Notes: generated from the sequence alone by a model not told the origin. Shown: positions 1 to 9,854, counted from the first letter of the stretch. The stretch is 64,000 nt of DNA from Paradesertivirga superstes (GCF_037622515.1 NZ_JBBJCN010000003.1:62001-126000), one strand, 5' to 3'. Numbers and translations: made by a program.

Positions 1-1336
1 GATGAGCATGGCAGATACGACCGATATCTTCTGCAGAAGCTCTGAATTCCATGGCTACTACAGCTTCAGCAATCACATCTGCAACACGAGGACCAATCAT
101 ATGCACCCCAAGAATTTCATCCGTGTTTGCATCAGCCAGTACTTTAACTAATCCATCTGTATCCATACTGGCACGGGCGCGCCCACTTGCCTTAAATGGA
201 AAAGAACCGGATTTATATTTTTTACCCTGCTCTTTTAATTGTTCTTCGGTATAACCCACACTTGCAACTTCCGGCCATGTATACACTACACCCGGAATAA
301 GATTATGATTAATATGTGGTTTTTGTCCTGCTATAGTTTCCGCTACAAAAACCCCTTCTTCCTCGGCTTTATGCGCAAGCATAGCTCCGCGCACTACGTC
401 ACCAATAGCATAAATTCCTTTTACAGGTGTTTCAAGGTGGTCGTTTACCGGAATTTTCTTTCCGCGTTCTTCTAACGATATGCCAATTTTGTCTAAACCT
501 AAACCTTCAGTATAAGCAGAACGGCCGACTGCAACGATGCAATAATCACCTTCAATACTTACTTTTTCTCCCTTTGAGGTCTCAGCAGTTACCGTAACAT
601 TTTTACCTTTTACGGATGCTCCGGTTACTTTATGACTTAATAAGAATTCAAAACCCAGCTTGCTTAAAGATTTTTGGAGTTCTTTTCCTAAAGTTTTATC
701 CATGGTGCCGATAATGGCATCCATAAATTCAACCACAGTAACTTTTGCTCCTAAACGTGCATATACAGAACCAAGTTCCAGACCGATAACGCCGCCACCT
801 ATAACAATTAGATGCTTTGGAACTTCAGTCAGATTTAAAGCTTCTGTAGAAGTTATAATTCTTTTTTTATCTATTGGCAGAAAAGGCAATGCAGTTGGCT
901 TAGAGCCAGTCGCTATGATCACATTTTTTGTGGTGATTGTTTCTTCTCCTCCATCAATCTTAGCAATTTTGATAGTATTTTTATCCACAAAAGAGCCCAG
1001 ACCGTTATAGGTTGTAATTTTATTTTTCTTCATCAGGAAAGTAATTCCTGCTGTATTCTCCTGCACAACAACATTCTTACGGGCAATCATCTGACCGATA
1101 TTCACTTTTAAATCTTTAAGGTCGATACCATGGGTTTTAAAAGTATGGGCAGCATTATGGTAATGCTCAGATGAATCCAAAAGCGCTTTAGAGGGAATAC
1201 AACCTACATTCAGGCAAGTTCCTCCCAATGTACTGTATTTTTCAATTATAGCTGTTTTTAACCCTAGTTGGGCGCACCTGATGGCAGCTACATACCCACC
1301 CGGCCCGCTTCCTATTACCGTAACGTCGTATTGCAT
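1..1336 (-). CDS. lpdA: dihydrolipoyl dehydrogenase (E3), 3' end cut by window
   Basis: Flavoprotein disulfide reductase that reoxidises the dihydrolipoyl groups of 2-oxoacid dehydrogenase complexes with NAD. About 445 residues are visible from an ATG at 1336; the family is about 465-470 long, so only the C-terminal tail is missing. Seen: N-terminal FAD-binding GSGPGGYVAA, the redox-active disulfide motif GGTCLNVGCIPSK (residues about 36-48), a second nucleotide-binding GGGVIGLELGS, and the FAD motif YAIGDV. The dimerisation domain begins near GVVYTWPEVASVG. The odhAB genes lie 2.8 kb away on the same strand, which suggests this E3 serves the 2-oxoglutarate complex, but it has its own promoter box and could serve pyruvate or branched-chain complexes too. 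Identification is firm; complex assignment is inference. Confidence 0.95.
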   Translation of the reverse strand, partial: MQYDVTVIGSGPGGYVAAIRCAQLGLKTAIIEKYSTLGGTCLNVGCIPSKALLDSSEHYHNAAHTFKTHGIDLKDLKVNIGQMIARKNVVVQENTAGITFLMKKNKITTYNGLGSFVDKNTIKIAKIDGGEETITTKNVIIATGSKPTALPFLPIDKKRIITSTEALNLTEVPKHLIVIGGGVIGLELGSVYARLGAKVTVVEFMDAIIGTMDKTLGKELQKSLSKLGFEFLLSHKVTGASVKGKNVTVTAETSKGEKVSIEGDYCIVAVGRSAYTEGLGLDKIGISLEERGKKIPVNDHLETPVKGIYAIGDVVRGAMLAHKAEEEGVFVAETIAGQKPHINHNLIPGVVYTWPEVASVGYTEEQLKEQGKKYKSGSFPFKASGRARASMDTDGLVKVLADANTDEILGVHMIGPRVADVIAEAVVAMEFRASAEDIGRICHAH

Positions 1337-1630
1337 GATTGTTTTTGTTGTTTGGAGTCCAAAGTTAAACGATTAATACTCTTAAGGAAAACTATTTAAA
1401 TTAATTCCTGATCAATTAAGTAATATTAGCTTGTATTTTCATTCCTGAAAGCTCAAAACATCTATTAATCTAATTAAATTCAATTAAATATGGTCCGACA
1501 GAACAATCCGTGACGCTTTTTCGTTAAAATCAACCGGAAAGAAACGATAAACTTCTTAATCAGAGTAAGCGTTAATAAAATATAGTGAGCCATCATGAGC
1601 CATTAAAAGGCAAATATATTCTGATGAAAA
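1337..1630. other. divergent intergenic region, AT-rich
   Basis: This gap separates lpdA (minus) from the M1 peptidase (plus). It holds the lpdA -7 box and, near the plus-strand gene, a short tandem copy of TGAGCCAT (about 1586-1603). No full TAnnTTTG box was found for the peptidase, and no RNA gene or credible ORF was seen. Confidence 0.4.
1360..1367 (-). promoter_or_regulatory. putative Bacteroidota -7 box for lpdA
   Basis: The minus strand reads TAACTTTG, a full match to the Bacteroidota sigma-ABfrA -7 consensus TAnnTTTG, 24 bases before the lpdA ATG. A TTTC lies 19 bases further upstream where TTTG/TTG is expected, so the -33 element is imperfect. Confidence 0.5.
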
Positions 1631-3283
1631 ATGCATAAATATTTCAGTATTATACTTCTTATCTTTAGCGTTACCTTTTCAAAAGCCCAGCTTTTAAAAG
1701 AACAAAAGTTCTTTAGCAGAGCGGATACATTAAGAGGGATGCTTAGTCCTTTAAGAACATGTTACGATGTGAAGTACTATCACCTGAATATAGCGGTTAA
1801 TATCAATGAGAAAAAAATTAGCGGATCAACCCTTTTTCGATTTATTTCACAAGCTGATTTTAAGCGCCTGCAATTCGATCTCTTTGATAATCTAAAGATC
1901 GAAAAGATTGTTTATAAAGACCTTGAACTTTCGTTCAGCAGAGAATTTAACGCAGTATTTTTAGATTTCCCTGATACTCTCAGAAAAGGATCAGTAAATG
2001 AGTTCACAGTTTTCTATTCAGGAGCTCCACTAATTGCAAAAAACGCACCCTGGGATGGGGGTTTTGTATTTTCAAAAGATAGGAATGGTAAACCCTGGGT
2101 AAGTGTTGCCTGCCAGGGAATAGGTGCGAGTTTATGGTGGCCTAATAAGGATCATCAGTCTGATGAACCCGACAGCATGTTAATAAGTGTTACCGTTCCC
2201 TCGGAACTGATGAATGTCAGTAATGGCACGCTTCGGTCCGTTGATAAATTAAATAATGGTAATACCATTTATAACTGGTTTGTTTCTTATCCTATAAACA
2301 ATTACGGAGTAACCCTTAATATAGCAGATTATGCTCATTTCTCTGATTCCTATAATGGATTGTCCGGAAAACTTCCCCTAAACTATTATGTACTCAAAGA
2401 AAATTCAACCATCGCCCGTTCACACTTTAGGGCAAATGTAAAGCCAATGCTCAAATCTTTTGAACAATGGTTTGGCCCTTATCCCTTTTACCGAGACGGC
2501 TATAAATTGATTGAAACCCCATATCTTGGATTAGAAAATCAGAGTGCAATAGCATATGGCAATCACTATGCAAATGGGTACAAAGGCAGCGACTGGTCGG
2601 GAACTGGTTTGGGCCTGACCTGGGATTATCTCATTGTTCATGAATCCGGCCACGAATGGTTCGGTAATAACATAACCTCAAAGGATATTGCTGACATGTG
2701 GATCCACGAATCCTTTACAACCTATTCAGAAGGGCTATTTGTAGAATCAAAAGCCGGAAAGCTCGCCGGAGCGAGATATATCAAAGGATTGAGGAAAAAC
2801 ATAATTAATGACAAACCTATAATTGGCCCCTACAATGTTAATAAAGAGGGATCTGGTGATATGTATTTTAAAGGAGCAAATATTCTTCATACTATCCGGC
2901 ATATTATCAACGATGATGAAAAATGGATCAGAATTCTTAAGGGACTGAATACTAGTTTCGGTCTGAAAACAACTTCAACAGCAGAAATTGTCAGTTATAT
3001 CAGCAAATCTTCCGGTAAAAATTTAAGCTTAATCTTTGATCAGTACTTACGTCATACCCGAATTCCGATTCTAGAGATTAAAAAAACAGGACCTATGTCT
3101 GCACAATATCGCTGGAAAGCAGATGTTAAAGACTTCAAAATGCCCGTAAGAATAAAGACAAGAATTAATTCCACGGAATGGAAAATGCTTCATGCTACTT
3201 CGAACTGGCAAACACTTAAAGCCGGCTCAATTATACCAGACACTGATAATTTTTATATAAATGTGAAAATTCTTCCGGATTGA
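1631..3283 (+). CDS. M1 family metallopeptidase (aminopeptidase N-like), secreted
   Basis: Zinc aminopeptidase predicted to be exported. The first about 19 residues are a signal peptide ending in SKAQ. The N-terminal beta domain (about 40-240) is followed by the catalytic domain with GLENQSA (the GAMEN-like exopeptidase motif) and the zinc site HESGH at residues 337-341, with the third ligand Glu360 in WIHESF; the 18-residue spacing HExxH-x18-E is exactly that of M1. At 550 residues it lacks the long C-terminal domain of E. coli PepN, as in many Bacteroidota M1 enzymes. It stands alone between lpdA and the GIN-domain gene, 46 bases before the latter, with which it may be co-transcribed. Family is certain, natural substrate unknown. 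Confidence 0.93.
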   Translation: MHKYFSIILLIFSVTFSKAQLLKEQKFFSRADTLRGMLSPLRTCYDVKYYHLNIAVNINEKKISGSTLFRFISQADFKRLQFDLFDNLKIEKIVYKDLELSFSREFNAVFLDFPDTLRKGSVNEFTVFYSGAPLIAKNAPWDGGFVFSKDRNGKPWVSVACQGIGASLWWPNKDHQSDEPDSMLISVTVPSELMNVSNGTLRSVDKLNNGNTIYNWFVSYPINNYGVTLNIADYAHFSDSYNGLSGKLPLNYYVLKENSTIARSHFRANVKPMLKSFEQWFGPYPFYRDGYKLIETPYLGLENQSAIAYGNHYANGYKGSDWSGTGLGLTWDYLIVHESGHEWFGNNITSKDIADMWIHESFTTYSEGLFVESKAGKLAGARYIKGLRKNIINDKPIIGPYNVNKEGSGDMYFKGANILHTIRHIINDDEKWIRILKGLNTSFGLKTTSTAEIVSYISKSSGKNLSLIFDQYLRHTRIPILEIKKTGPMSAQYRWKADVKDFKMPVRIKTRINSTEWKMLHATSNWQTLKAGSIIPDTDNFYINVKILPD

Positions 3284-3329
3284 TGCAACTTATTCAGCCC
3301 CTCAGCGTCTAATCAAAAAAACACTGGTT

Positions 3330-4061
3330 ATGAACAAGTTATTATCATCATTTGGCTGGATACTACTGCTGCTTCCCTTTATTAGCGTTGCCGGAACTAA
3401 ATCCATTTTACACACCATTCAGGGTGAAAATAAAATTGAAGAAAGGCCGGTTTCTAATTTCACGGGCATCAGCAGCAGCGGAGCCTACGACGTTTATGTA
3501 AAAATTGGAACCACTGAAGATCTCAGGATTGAGGGAGAGAAAGATTACATCAAAAACATTGAGACTAACGTGGAAAACGGAACATTAAAAATCAGAAACA
3601 GTAAGTCGGGTAGCGGATGGAGCTGGACTAACTTTGGCAAAACCAAGATTTATATAACCGCGAAATCGCTTAACAACCTTACTTTAAGCGGTTCAGGAAA
3701 TATGATAATTAACAATACAATTAAATCGGACCAATTAAATACCAGTGTTAGCGGTTCAGGTAGTATTCGTTTAAACATGATAACTACCAACTATAATGCT
3801 GCTGTAAGCGGATCAGGAAATATTAATGCCATAGGCCATGCGAAAAAAGCAAGTATTGCAATAAGTGGTTCAGGAGGATTTGAGGGACAAAACCTTAAAA
3901 CAGCAACAACGGATATTAAAGTCAGTGGTTCCGGAAATGCTACTATATATGCCGATGAACAGTTAAATGCTCATCTTAGCGGGTCCGGGAATATCACCTA
4001 TTCGGGGAATGCACAAGTTAACCAGGCCAAAAGCGGGTCGGGTAAGATTACTAAAAACTAA
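3330..4061 (+). CDS. head-GIN domain protein (DUF2807), exported
   Basis: A 243-residue exported protein with signal peptide residues 1-22 and a DUF2807 putative auto-transporter adhesin (head GIN) domain from about residue 38 to the end. The domain shows the typical run of imperfect repeats centred on SGSGN (at least seven copies), expected to fold as a right-handed beta-helix. Such proteins are common in Bacteroidota, often in the periplasm or at the surface, with no settled function. It follows the M1 peptidase by 46 bases on the same strand and ends at a strong bidirectional terminator. Family assignment is confident; role is unknown. Confidence 0.85.
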   Translation: MNKLLSSFGWILLLLPFISVAGTKSILHTIQGENKIEERPVSNFTGISSSGAYDVYVKIGTTEDLRIEGEKDYIKNIETNVENGTLKIRNSKSGSGWSWTNFGKTKIYITAKSLNNLTLSGSGNMIINNTIKSDQLNTSVSGSGSIRLNMITTNYNAAVSGSGNINAIGHAKKASIAISGSGGFEGQNLKTATTDIKVSGSGNATIYADEQLNAHLSGSGNITYSGNAQVNQAKSGSGKITKN

Positions 4062-4080
4062 TTCAATTATTGTAGCATAA

Positions 4081-4108
4081 AAAAAGCCTGGCATATGCCA
4101 GGCTTTTT
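4081..4108. terminator. bidirectional rho-independent terminator
   Basis: A perfect 13-bp inverted repeat with A5 on one side and T5 on the other (core GCCTGGCATATGCCAGGC) lies between the convergent GIN-domain gene and odhB. It can stop transcription in both directions. Confidence 0.9.
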
Positions 4109-4126
4109 ATGTTTTATCCGGGGAGA

Positions 4127-5641
4127 TTAGACTCCCAATAACAACCTTGTTGGATCTTCCAGTAATTGTTTTACTCTTACCAGGAATCCTACTGATTCAC
4201 GACCATCAATAATCCTGTGATCGTATGACAAGGCAACATACATCATCGGACGAATCACTACTTGTCCGCCGATAGCGACCGGGCGCTCAATAATATTGTG
4301 CATGCCTAAAATAGCAGATTGAGGCGCATTAATGATTGGAGTCGACATCATAGAACCAAATACTCCACCGTTAGTGATCGTAAAAGTACCGCCTGTCATC
4401 TCTTCAATAGACAGTTTATTTTCGCGGGCTTTAAGGGCAAGTGCCAATACAGCTTTCTCAATACCATCAAGCGACAGTGCATCTGCATTACGAATAATCG
4501 GAACAACTAATCCTTTCGGAGCCGATACCGCAATTGAAACATCTACAAAATCACTGTAAACGATTTCTTCGTTTTCTATCCGTGCATTTACTGTAGGGAA
4601 TTCTTTTAGAGCCTCACAGACTGCCTTAGTAAAGAACGACATAAAGCCCAATCCAACACCATGCTTTTCTTTAAATTTATCTTTGTATTTGGTACGGATG
4701 TCCATGATCGGTTGCATATCTACTTCATTGAAAGTAGTTAACATTGCCGTTTCATTTTTTACCGTAACTAATCTTTTCGCAATTGTTTTGCGTAATCCGG
4801 ACATCTTTTCGCGGCGCTCATTTCTTGCACCGGCAACCGCAGGGGCAGACGGAGTTGCAGCGGGAGCAGCTTTCGGGCTTTCAGCCTTTTTAATTTCCGC
4901 TTTTTGCGCGTCTTCCTTGGTAATCCTTCCGGCAACACCAGTACCGTTTACAGATTTTGCATCAACGCCTTTTTCAGCTAAAATTTTAGCAGCGGACGGA
5001 GATGGAGTTCCTGCAGCATATGATGAAGCCTTATCAGCCATTACAGCAGGTTTTTGATCTGCCGCCGGAGCCGAAGCTTTTGGCGATGAACCAGCACTTG
5101 CACCAACTTCAATATTACATACCACCGAACCTATCTCAAGAACATCTCCTTCTTTAGCAACTCTTCTTAAAACACCTGCTTTTTCTGCGGTAAGTTCAAA
5201 AGTTGCCTTATCGGATTCAAGCTCTGCTATCTGCTCATCCATTTCTACAAAATCACCATCGGCCTTTAACCAGCTAGATAAAGTTACTTCTGTAATAGAT
5301 TCGCCCACAGGCGGAACTTTGATTTGAATAGTTTCACCAGTACCTGAAACAGGCGCTGCTGATTCATCAGCAGCAGCCGGCGCTGAAGCAGGAGCAGATG
5401 ATGCGCCTCCTTCTTCAACAGAACATACTACTGCACCTATTTCCAGTGTATCACCTTCCTTTGCTATCGTTCTTAAAACTCCGCCCTTTTCAGCTGTAAG
5501 CTCAAAAGTTGCTTTATCAGATTCAAGTTCAGCAATAACTTCATCCATTTCAACAACATCTCCATCCTGTTTTATCCAGCGGGATAAGGTTACTTCTGAA
5601 ATCGATTCGCCTACCGGCGGAACTTTGATCTCTAAACTCAT
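4127..5641 (-). CDS. odhB: 2-oxoglutarate dehydrogenase E2, dihydrolipoyl succinyltransferase, with two lipoyl domains
   Basis: Core transferase of the 2-oxoglutarate dehydrogenase complex; moves succinyl from E1 to CoA. Two lipoyl domains are present, residues 2-77 and 104-179, each starting (I)KVPPVGESI and holding the lipoylation site ESDKA (Lys43 and Lys145). A peripheral-subunit-binding domain follows (about 209-250, PSPSAAKILAEKGV) and then the catalytic domain (about 280-504) ending with the active-site YDHRIIDG (His475, Asp479). Typical E2o proteins have one lipoyl domain and about 400-420 residues; this has 504. The two lipoyl copies are nearly identical and joined by Ala/Pro-rich linkers. 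The gene starts 18 bases after odhA and is in one operon with it. Confidence 0.95.
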   Translation of the reverse strand: MSLEIKVPPVGESISEVTLSRWIKQDGDVVEMDEVIAELESDKATFELTAEKGGVLRTIAKEGDTLEIGAVVCSVEEGGASSAPASAPAAADESAAPVSGTGETIQIKVPPVGESITEVTLSSWLKADGDFVEMDEQIAELESDKATFELTAEKAGVLRRVAKEGDVLEIGSVVCNIEVGASAGSSPKASAPAADQKPAVMADKASSYAAGTPSPSAAKILAEKGVDAKSVNGTGVAGRITKEDAQKAEIKKAESPKAAPAATPSAPAVAGARNERREKMSGLRKTIAKRLVTVKNETAMLTTFNEVDMQPIMDIRTKYKDKFKEKHGVGLGFMSFFTKAVCEALKEFPTVNARIENEEIVYSDFVDVSIAVSAPKGLVVPIIRNADALSLDGIEKAVLALALKARENKLSIEEMTGGTFTITNGGVFGSMMSTPIINAPQSAILGMHNIIERPVAIGGQVVIRPMMYVALSYDHRIIDGRESVGFLVRVKQLLEDPTRLLLGV

Positions 5642-5659
5642 AATATTCTATTTAATCGA

Positions 5660-8455
5660 TTAATCTACTTTAACGGCTTTGTTGGTTGTATCAACCACAG
5701 TTTTCTTAACTTCTTTACCTGCTTTATCTTCAAAAGCTTTTCCAATAATATATAACTGCTGAGAAATATGCTGCTTAGCGTATCCTGTAGCAGTACTGCT
5801 GCTCTCTTTTCTGGAAATAACTTCAAGATGGATATCAGAATTTCTTAATTTACGGCAAAGATAAGGCCATGCTCCCATGTTCTCAGGCTCTTCCTGAACC
5901 CATACATATTCCTTTGCTTTACCGTATTTATCTTTAATCTTTTCTAACTGAGCATATGGAGTGGGATATATTTGCTCCAATCTGACGATCGCAACATCTG
6001 TCCGTTTGTCCGTTTGTTGTTTCTCAAGTAAATCGTAATAGATTTTGCCTGTACAGAACAATACACGTTTTACGTCATTTGCTTTTACGAATGCATCATC
6101 AATTACTTCCTGGAAATGACCATTGGTAAATTCATCAATTTTACTTACACATTGCGGATGACGTAACAAACTCTTCGGAGTGAATACAACAAGAGGTTTA
6201 CGGAAATCACGCTTTAACTGCCTGCGTAATAAATGGAAGTAGTTGGCAGGTGTTGTAACGTTGGTAACCTGAATATTGAAATCAGCACAAGCTTCCATAA
6301 AACGCTCTATTCTCGCCGAAGAATGTTCGGGACCCTGTCCTTCATAACCATGAGGAAGAAGCATAATCAAGCCATTAGAGCGTTGCCATTTCGTTTCGGC
6401 ACTTACTACAAACTGATCAACAATAATCTGGGCACCATTAAAGAAATCTCCGAATTGTGCTTCCCAGATGGTTAATGACTGAGGATTAGCTAAGGCATAT
6501 CCGTATTCAAACCCTAATACACCGTATTCGGAAAGGTGTGAGTTATAAATATCAAATTTTGCCTGATCGCTACCATGTTTAACCTGAGTTAGCGGGATAT
6601 ATTCCTCTTCAGAATCTTCAAATTTAACTACGGCATGTCGGTGAGAGAAAGTTCCGCGCTCTACATCCTGGCCGCTGACACGCACACGCAAACCTTCACT
6701 AAGCAAAGTTCCGTAAGCCATCAGCTCGCCCATGGCCCAGTCAAAGGTCTCATTCTCGACCATTTTCTTACGATCTTCAAAAAGTTTTTCAATTTTTTTG
6801 AAGAACTTTTTATCGGAAGGCAGCTTGGTGATCTGTCTGGCAATATCAAGGAAAACCTCTTTGGACACAGCAGTTTTAGAAGGTGCAAATATATCTTCTA
6901 TCGTTGCCATCTTTAAACCGGTCCATGCACCGGAGTACATTTGATTCGGTTCGTAAAGATTACTTTCCTTCGATTCATTTAATCTCGCCTGCAATAATGC
7001 GCGAAACTCTTTTTCCATTTCGGCAGCAAGGTTTGCATCCACGCTACCATGCTCCATCAATTTTTTATTATAAATTTCCCTTGGATTTGGATGCTGCTCG
7101 ATTGCTTTATATAATAGTGGCTGAGTGAACTTGGGTTCATCAGCTTCATTATGGCCAAATCTCCGGTAGCACAGAATATCTATAAATACATCGTTATGGA
7201 ATTGCTGACGATATTCCATTGCCATGTTAACCGCATAAACCAAAGCTTCTACATCATCACCATTAACATGAAATACAGGAGACAATACTACTTTAGCAAT
7301 ATCGGTTGCATAGGTTGATGAGCGTGCATCTTTATAGTTGGTGGTAAAACCAACCTGATTATTGATAACGAGGTGAATTGTTCCGCCAGTTTTATAGCCG
7401 TCAAGTTTCGACATTTGTAAAACTTCATAAACAATACCCTGACCCGCTACAGAAGCGTCACCATGGATTAAAATCGGGGCAATTTTCTTATTGTCTCCAC
7501 TGTACTTGAAGTCAATTTTAGATCTTGTGATACCCTCAACTACGGGGCCTACAGCTTCAAGATGAGAAGGATTTGGACAAAGGCTCAAGTGGACTTTTTT
7601 ACCAGCCTGCGTATCAACATCAGTTGAGAAACCCAGGTGATATTTCACATCACCACCAAAAGGTTTGGTTTCATCGTATCCCTTACCCTCAAATTCAGAA
7701 AAAATATCGCGGTAAGTTTTGTGCATGATATTAGCAAGCACATTTAAACGACCACGGTGGGCCATTCCGATCACAAACTCTTCAATGCCAAGCTCGGCAC
7801 CTTTTTCAATAACCGAATCCAATGCCGGAATAACACTTTCGGCACCCTCTAATGAAAATCGTTTCTGTCCCAGGAATTTCGTACCCAAAAAGTTTTCGAA
7901 TACTACGGCTTCATTAAGTTTTCTTAAGATGCGTTTTTTAGTATCGACAGAAAAATTCGGAGTGTTACGTTCTCTCTCCATCCTATCCTGAAACCAATTA
8001 ACTTTTTCAGGATTACGCATGTAAGTAAATTCTGCACCTATCGACTGGCAGTAAGTGTCTTCCAGCAGTTTACGTATATCACGCAGAGTTGCCGCCCCCA
8101 GGCCTACTTCAACCCCTGCATTAAAAACGGTATCAAGATCGGCTTCGCTTAGCCCAAAAGTCTCTAATTCTTTCCCCGGAAAGTATTTACGGCGCTCACG
8201 TACAGGATTTGTTTTTGTAAATAAATGGCCTCTATCGCGATAGCCATGTATCATGTTAAGAACATTAATTTCTTTAAGAAAATGCTCAGGAGTGTCAGCA
8301 CCCGCTACATTTACTTCAGAACCCCGACCAAAGTCAAAGCCCTCAAAAAACTTCTGCCAACCAAATTCAACTGAATCCGGATCTTCTTTATACGATTGAT
8401 ATAAGGAATCTATATAAGATGAATGTGCGTTACTGAGATACGACAAATTATCCAT
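5660..8455 (-). CDS. odhA: 2-oxoglutarate dehydrogenase E1 component
   Basis: Thiamine-diphosphate-dependent decarboxylase that starts the oxidative decarboxylation of 2-oxoglutarate in the citrate cycle. The 931-residue length is normal for E1o. The N-terminal segment NLSYLSNAHSSYIDSLYQ is the short conserved E1o docking region. Further on are the dehydrogenase E1 domain with VIGMAHRGRLNVL, the ThDP/Mg region with HGDASVAGQG and RFGHNEADEP, and the transketolase pyrimidine-binding domain (about 590-790) with LLPHGYEGQGPEHSS. A C-terminal OxoGdeHyase domain ends the protein. First gene of odhA-odhB, with a -7 box upstream. Confidence 0.97.
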   Translation of the reverse strand: MDNLSYLSNAHSSYIDSLYQSYKEDPDSVEFGWQKFFEGFDFGRGSEVNVAGADTPEHFLKEINVLNMIHGYRDRGHLFTKTNPVRERRKYFPGKELETFGLSEADLDTVFNAGVEVGLGAATLRDIRKLLEDTYCQSIGAEFTYMRNPEKVNWFQDRMERERNTPNFSVDTKKRILRKLNEAVVFENFLGTKFLGQKRFSLEGAESVIPALDSVIEKGAELGIEEFVIGMAHRGRLNVLANIMHKTYRDIFSEFEGKGYDETKPFGGDVKYHLGFSTDVDTQAGKKVHLSLCPNPSHLEAVGPVVEGITRSKIDFKYSGDNKKIAPILIHGDASVAGQGIVYEVLQMSKLDGYKTGGTIHLVINNQVGFTTNYKDARSSTYATDIAKVVLSPVFHVNGDDVEALVYAVNMAMEYRQQFHNDVFIDILCYRRFGHNEADEPKFTQPLLYKAIEQHPNPREIYNKKLMEHGSVDANLAAEMEKEFRALLQARLNESKESNLYEPNQMYSGAWTGLKMATIEDIFAPSKTAVSKEVFLDIARQITKLPSDKKFFKKIEKLFEDRKKMVENETFDWAMGELMAYGTLLSEGLRVRVSGQDVERGTFSHRHAVVKFEDSEEEYIPLTQVKHGSDQAKFDIYNSHLSEYGVLGFEYGYALANPQSLTIWEAQFGDFFNGAQIIVDQFVVSAETKWQRSNGLIMLLPHGYEGQGPEHSSARIERFMEACADFNIQVTNVTTPANYFHLLRRQLKRDFRKPLVVFTPKSLLRHPQCVSKIDEFTNGHFQEVIDDAFVKANDVKRVLFCTGKIYYDLLEKQQTDKRTDVAIVRLEQIYPTPYAQLEKIKDKYGKAKEYVWVQEEPENMGAWPYLCRKLRNSDIHLEVISRKESSSTATGYAKQHISQQLYIIGKAFEDKAGKEVKKTVVDTTNKAVKVD

Positions 8456-8486
8456 GGAATGTTATAATTTTTCTAAAAAGTAGCCG

Positions 8487-8494
8487 CAAAAATA
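8487..8494 (-). promoter_or_regulatory. putative -7 box for odhAB
   Basis: The minus strand reads TATTTTTG, a match to TAnnTTTG, 32 bases before the odhA ATG. No clear -33 TTTG was seen at the usual distance. Confidence 0.4.
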
Positions 8495-8567
8495 AGAGTT
8501 TAGGCCTATATTTTTTAAGTATTTCCTTAAAAAATGATTTATATCGAACTTTATTACAAAAAAAAGT

Positions 8568-9839
8568 TTATCGGGTCTCATTTACCATATCCAGCCACTT
8601 CTTAATATATTGCTCTTCTATGAGTGGGTCGGCCTTAATAGTTATTGGCCGGTTTACCGACATAACACCTTCGCCCGCTATGTATGTCCAGTTTCCCCAA
8701 TTACTGGCAGGTGAATAATCAATTAATTTATCTTCAAAGTAAGCTGCCCCGGCTCTCCAGTTCACCCCCAATTCAATTACCAGGTTCAATGCCACATATT
8801 GCCTGCAACGGTTATTTATATATCCCGTTGAGTTTAATTCTGACATACAGGCATCCACAATTGCGTGACCTGTTTTTCCGGATTTCCACTTTTTAAATAC
8901 TGAAGATTCTGCCGCCTTAGGTTCATGAGAACTAAAAGTGGTTTTGCTGCCATGTTTCTTAAGCATAAACCTGAAATAGTCCCGCCACTGAAGTTCTAAA
9001 ACAATATGAGCAGCAATATCCCGGGAAGGATGTTCACGTTCATATTTTTTCACCTGCCAGTATACCTCACGCGGAGACAAGCATCCTAAGGACAGCCATG
9101 GCGAGAGTAATGAAGTTTGGGTTGTAACATTTTTGTGCGCCTTTACAGGCACCTTGTAATTTAACAAGAAATCAGAGAGATGAGCAAGGCCTTCGTGCTC
9201 CCCTCCAATAAAACGGCATTGTGCGCGCTCATCGAATTGAGGAGCAGAGATCCCCAGATCAGGCAGCGAAGGAAGTTCACCACGTTCCATATCAGCGGGA
9301 ATCTGTATCTTTTCCGGACTTGCAAAACCGGGTCTGACGCTACTATCCCGTTCAATTTTCTTTTTAAAAGTCACGAAGGCATCAGGAATATCCTTTATCG
9401 GAAAAGGTAAATCTTCTTTATGATAGAGAGTGTGACCGATGAAATGCTTCAGATTAATTTGCTGTTTCCATAAAGCCGACTCCACATTTGCTGAAATTTC
9501 GGTTTCTTCGGCAGCTACTTCCCGATGGTGGTAAACTTCTGACGCGGAATACTTTAAGCAAATCTCAGGCAATATCTCTTCCGGCCGCCCCAATTTAATC
9601 ATTAAATCGCCGCCAAGGCTTTGCAGCGATTGTCTCAAACTATTAACACTTTCCAATAAAAACTTTGCTCTGAATGAGCCCGTTTTTTTTGTCCCGTATT
9701 TAGTTTCACTAAAGTACCTGGGATCAAAGCAGTAAACCGGAATAATATAATCGGCACGTTTCACTGCTTCCAGTAAAATCTCATTATCATGAACCCTTAA
9801 ATCATTTCTAAACCAAACAACTATGGTTTTTCCATTCAT
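8568..9839 (-). CDS. cryptochrome DASH / photolyase-family flavoprotein
   Basis: Blue-light FAD protein of the CRY-DASH class, which repairs cyclobutane dimers mainly in single-stranded DNA and may have signalling roles. The 423-residue protein has the photolyase alpha/beta domain (WFRNDLRVHDNE at residues about 9-20) and the FAD-binding helical domain (TSLLSPWLSLGCLSPREVYWQ to the C-terminus, including NRCRQYVAL and DYSPASNWGNW). The DASH signature is the VRPGF/IPDAF region around residues 155-185 and the SPASNWGNWTYIAGEG stretch, which differs from the DMASNVGGWQW of the CPD photolyase at 11757-13073. So the cluster carries two distinct members of the superfamily. Transcribed away from the CBS-domain gene. 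Confidence 0.9.
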   Translation of the reverse strand: MNGKTIVVWFRNDLRVHDNEILLEAVKRADYIIPVYCFDPRYFSETKYGTKKTGSFRAKFLLESVNSLRQSLQSLGGDLMIKLGRPEEILPEICLKYSASEVYHHREVAAEETEISANVESALWKQQINLKHFIGHTLYHKEDLPFPIKDIPDAFVTFKKKIERDSSVRPGFASPEKIQIPADMERGELPSLPDLGISAPQFDERAQCRFIGGEHEGLAHLSDFLLNYKVPVKAHKNVTTQTSLLSPWLSLGCLSPREVYWQVKKYEREHPSRDIAAHIVLELQWRDYFRFMLKKHGSKTTFSSHEPKAAESSVFKKWKSGKTGHAIVDACMSELNSTGYINNRCRQYVALNLVIELGVNWRAGAAYFEDKLIDYSPASNWGNWTYIAGEGVMSVNRPITIKADPLIEEQYIKKWLDMVNETR

Positions 9840-9846
9840 ATATCCA

Positions 9847-9854
9847 CAAACCTA
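9847..9854 (-). promoter_or_regulatory. putative -7 box for the CRY-DASH gene
   Basis: The minus strand reads TAGGTTTG (TAnnTTTG) only 8 bases before the ATG, implying a very short or absent 5' leader if used. Confidence 0.35.

Noticed and set aside
660..1010. 116-codon plus-strand frame inside lpdA
   Set aside because: Antisense shadow of the lpdA coding sequence with no signal, motif or promoter.
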